Of a DNA stretch of 8,765 nucleotides, positions 7,738-8,765 are shown piece after piece (position 1 is the stretch's first letter; each line of letters opens with the position of its first letter). The translations under genes were made by a program, and so were the position numbers. The notes under the pieces are model-generated. The model made no database searches. It saw nothing but the letters and a program-made list of their open reading frames with translations, and was not told the origin of the DNA. Source of the stretch: Pseudomonadota bacterium (GTDB lineage Bacteria > Pseudomonadota > Alphaproteobacteria > Rhodobacterales > Rhodobacteraceae). The stretch is taken from the NCBI GenBank assembly GCA_022573605.1, contig JACZTQ010000126.1, forward strand, positions 1-8,765, given 5' to 3'.

Positions 7738-8196
7738 TCAATAGCGATGCGGGTGCCAGCGATGGCCGTGCGGGGGGCGGCGCGGCGCGGCGCGGCGGTC
7801 CCAACGATCCCAGTGGCTCCGCCAACGGCTCTGCCACCGGTCGCGCCGGTGATCCCGGCGGTCGCTCCAGCGGTCCCGGCGGTCGCCCCGCCGGTCGCTC
7901 CAGCGGTCCCGGCGGTCGCCCCGGCGGTCGCTCCAGCGGTCGCGGCGGTCGTCCCGGCGGTCGCTCCAGCGGTCGCGGCGATGACTCCGGCGGTCGTCGC
8001 GCCATTCCACGCGCCGGTATTGGCCGCCGTCGCCCCGGTCCTGCCAGCGCTCCTGCTGGTCCGTCCCCCGGCCCGAATGACCGAAGGCGCCGTCGCGCTC
8101 CGCGTTGGCGGCCGGGGCCGGAACCGGCGCCGCCAGCATCAGCAACAGGGCGGCAACGGGGGCGATCAGCGTGGTTCTCAACAGCTTTCCAAACAT
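7738..8196 (-). CDS. Secreted Asp/Arg/Trp-repeat protein of unknown function
   Basis: The product has 152 residues. The ATG at 8194-8196 follows an AAGGAA ribosome-binding site and opens a clear signal peptide: MFGKLLRTT, a hydrophobic core APVAALLLMLAAP, and a likely cleavage after ANA or nearby. The mature protein is dominated by an eleven-residue unit close to RDRWSDRRGDR, repeated about four times without gaps with degenerate copies on both sides. It therefore has a mixed positive and negative charge with regularly spaced Trp. The C-terminus is rich in Arg, Pro and His (HGHRWHPHRY), which could bind metal or acidic polymers. I do not recognise a family; repeat-rich proteins with scattered RW motifs exist in the bacterial periplasm, but assigning a role would be a guess. 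Because of the repeat, other frames here are also open on both strands; signal peptide, ribosome-binding site and downstream terminator favour this one. Confidence 0.7.
   Translation of the reverse strand: MFGKLLRTTLIAPVAALLLMLAAPVPAPAANAERDGAFGHSGRGTDQQERWQDRGDGGQYRRVEWRDDRRSHRRDRWSDRRDDRRDRWSDRRGDRRDRWSDRRGDRRDRWSDRRDHRRDRWQSRWRSHWDRWDRRAAPRRPPHGHRWHPHRY
7860..7991 (-). repeat. 33-bp tandem repeat, about four units
   Basis: The string GGTCGCTCCAGCGGT recurs on the plus strand at 7860, 7893, 7926 and 7959, exactly 33 bases apart, with a few substitutions between units. Diverged copies extend on both sides. The period is a multiple of three, so each unit encodes eleven residues of the Asp/Arg/Trp-rich protein on the minus strand. 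Confidence 0.9.
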
Positions 8197-8301
8197 CGGA
8201 TGTTCCTTCCCATCTCGATCGGGTGATGCGGATTCCACGCAGCCCCCCGCCGCTTCCGTCGCACCGATCAGGAAAAGTTAACTGCGCCGGACAGTGGGAC
8301 C
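8197..8301. other. Intergenic gap upstream of the DRW-repeat gene
   Basis: This 105-base gap separates the oxidoreductase stop from the start of the secreted repeat protein on the same strand. It holds the ribosome-binding site of the latter. I see no convincing sigma-70 promoter pair and no terminator for the oxidoreductase gene. Confidence 0.4.
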
Positions 8302-8765
8302 CTACCGCCCCAGGGCGTCGATCTGGGCCGCCAGGCCGGCGTCGAGCGCAATCCCCTCGGCCGAGATCCGGGCCCGCAGCGCCTGACGCCGCCGCCCCGG
8401 CAGGCGGGCGTCGGCCTCGCCCTCGACCGCCGCCGCAAGCGCGCCGATCCGCTCCAGCGCCCCCGGAAACATCGCCTCCGGGTCGAGCACCATCAGGAAC
8501 TGCCCGGTCCCGGGCGCCGCCCCCTCGGCGGTGAAGAACGACGACGCCTCGGCGGCGGTGTTCGCCCCGGTCACCCCGGCGGCGAGCAACTCCACCATCA
8601 GCGCCAGCGCCGCGCCCTTGGCGCCGCCCATCGGCACCATGGTGCCCTTCAGCGCCGCCGCCGGGTCGGTGGTCGGCTTGCCGTCGGCATCCAGCGCCCA
8701 GCCCTCGGGGATCGCCTCGCCCTGCTGCCCGGCGGCCATGATCCGCCCCCGCGCCACCCGGCTGA
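8302..8765 (-). CDS. Malate/L-lactate dehydrogenase family oxidoreductase, C-terminal part
   Basis: The frame is open from the right edge to a TAG at 8302-8304, giving 154 residues of the C-terminal part; the start lies beyond the window. The fragment carries family marks of the Ldh_2-type NAD(P)H-dependent dehydrogenases, a group with no relation to classical lactate dehydrogenase: SRVARGRIM, then PEGWALDADGKPTTDP, then GGAKGAALALMVELLA, then the GQFLMVLDP strand. Members act on malate, sulfolactate, ureidoglycolate or cyclic imino acids, and the substrate cannot be told from this half. In many relatives the glycine segment reads GGHKG; here Ala replaces His. The GTG at 8757 is internal, because the upstream codons still match the family. 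No link to its neighbours is evident. Confidence 0.88.
   Translation of the reverse strand, partial: SRVARGRIMAAGQQGEAIPEGWALDADGKPTTDPAAALKGTMVPMGGAKGAALALMVELLAAGVTGANTAAEASSFFTAEGAAPGTGQFLMVLDPEAMFPGALERIGALAAAVEGEADARLPGRRRQALRARISAEGIALDAGLAAQIDALGR

Noticed and set aside
7860..7991. Possible CRISPR array
   Set aside because: The units are contiguous 33-bp tandem repeats without unique spacers and they encode a repeating peptide.
7702..8226. Plus-strand 174-residue Ala/Pro/Val-rich ORF
   Set aside because: The repeat keeps several frames open. The opposite strand has a signal peptide, a ribosome-binding site and a terminator, while this ORF has none of these.
7581..8534. Plus-strand 317-residue Gly/Arg/Ser-rich ORF
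   Set aside because: It is a shadow of the 33-bp repeat and of the minus-strand genes, with no ribosome-binding site or domain, and it crosses the opposite-strand terminator and the oxidoreductase gene.

Overview
The window is high-GC bacterial DNA carrying a translation and transcription-factor cluster in the order typical of Alphaproteobacteria: the tail of rimP, then nusA, a ylxR-type RNA-binding gene, infB and rbfA. The proteins support this placement. NusA carries a long C-terminal repeat region, the YlxR domain is fused to an L7Ae-like domain, and IF-2 starts with an alphaproteobacterial-type N-terminus rich in S/H/K/R. The order or family cannot be fixed from the sequence alone.

Region by region. 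Bases 1-5119 are a tightly packed co-directional operon: rimP and nusA are 1 base apart, nusA and ylxR 16 bases apart, and ylxR and infB overlap by 4 bases. A GC-rich hairpin followed by a T-rich tract (5151-5189) looks like an intrinsic terminator just after infB. Bases from about 5290 to 6600 are an island with visibly lower GC and different codon use. It holds a promoter with a 26-bp dyad over its -10 box, a structured leader with a short ORF, an Xre/MbcA/ParS-type antitoxin gene and a RES-domain toxin gene. This is a type II RES-Xre toxin-antitoxin module lying between infB and rbfA. The rbfA gene (6638-7030) resumes the native-looking high-GC sequence.

Bases 7031-8765 are not translation-related. 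A GC-rich nested hairpin separates rbfA from three minus-strand genes: two small secreted proteins of unknown function (a basic helical protein, and an Asp/Arg/Trp-rich protein built on a 33-bp tandem repeat, followed by a clear terminator) and the C-terminal part of a malate/L-lactate dehydrogenase-family oxidoreductase that runs off the right edge. The truB, rpsO and pnp genes that often follow rbfA in related genomes are absent here.

Working together: RimP, IF-2 and RbfA serve 30S maturation and initiation, NusA serves elongation, termination and antitermination, and YlxR binds RNA. The toxin-antitoxin module interrupts this set. Because it sits between a probable infB terminator and rbfA, with no clear terminator after the toxin, rbfA may now be partly transcribed from the toxin-antitoxin promoter. 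That is the most interesting inference from this window.
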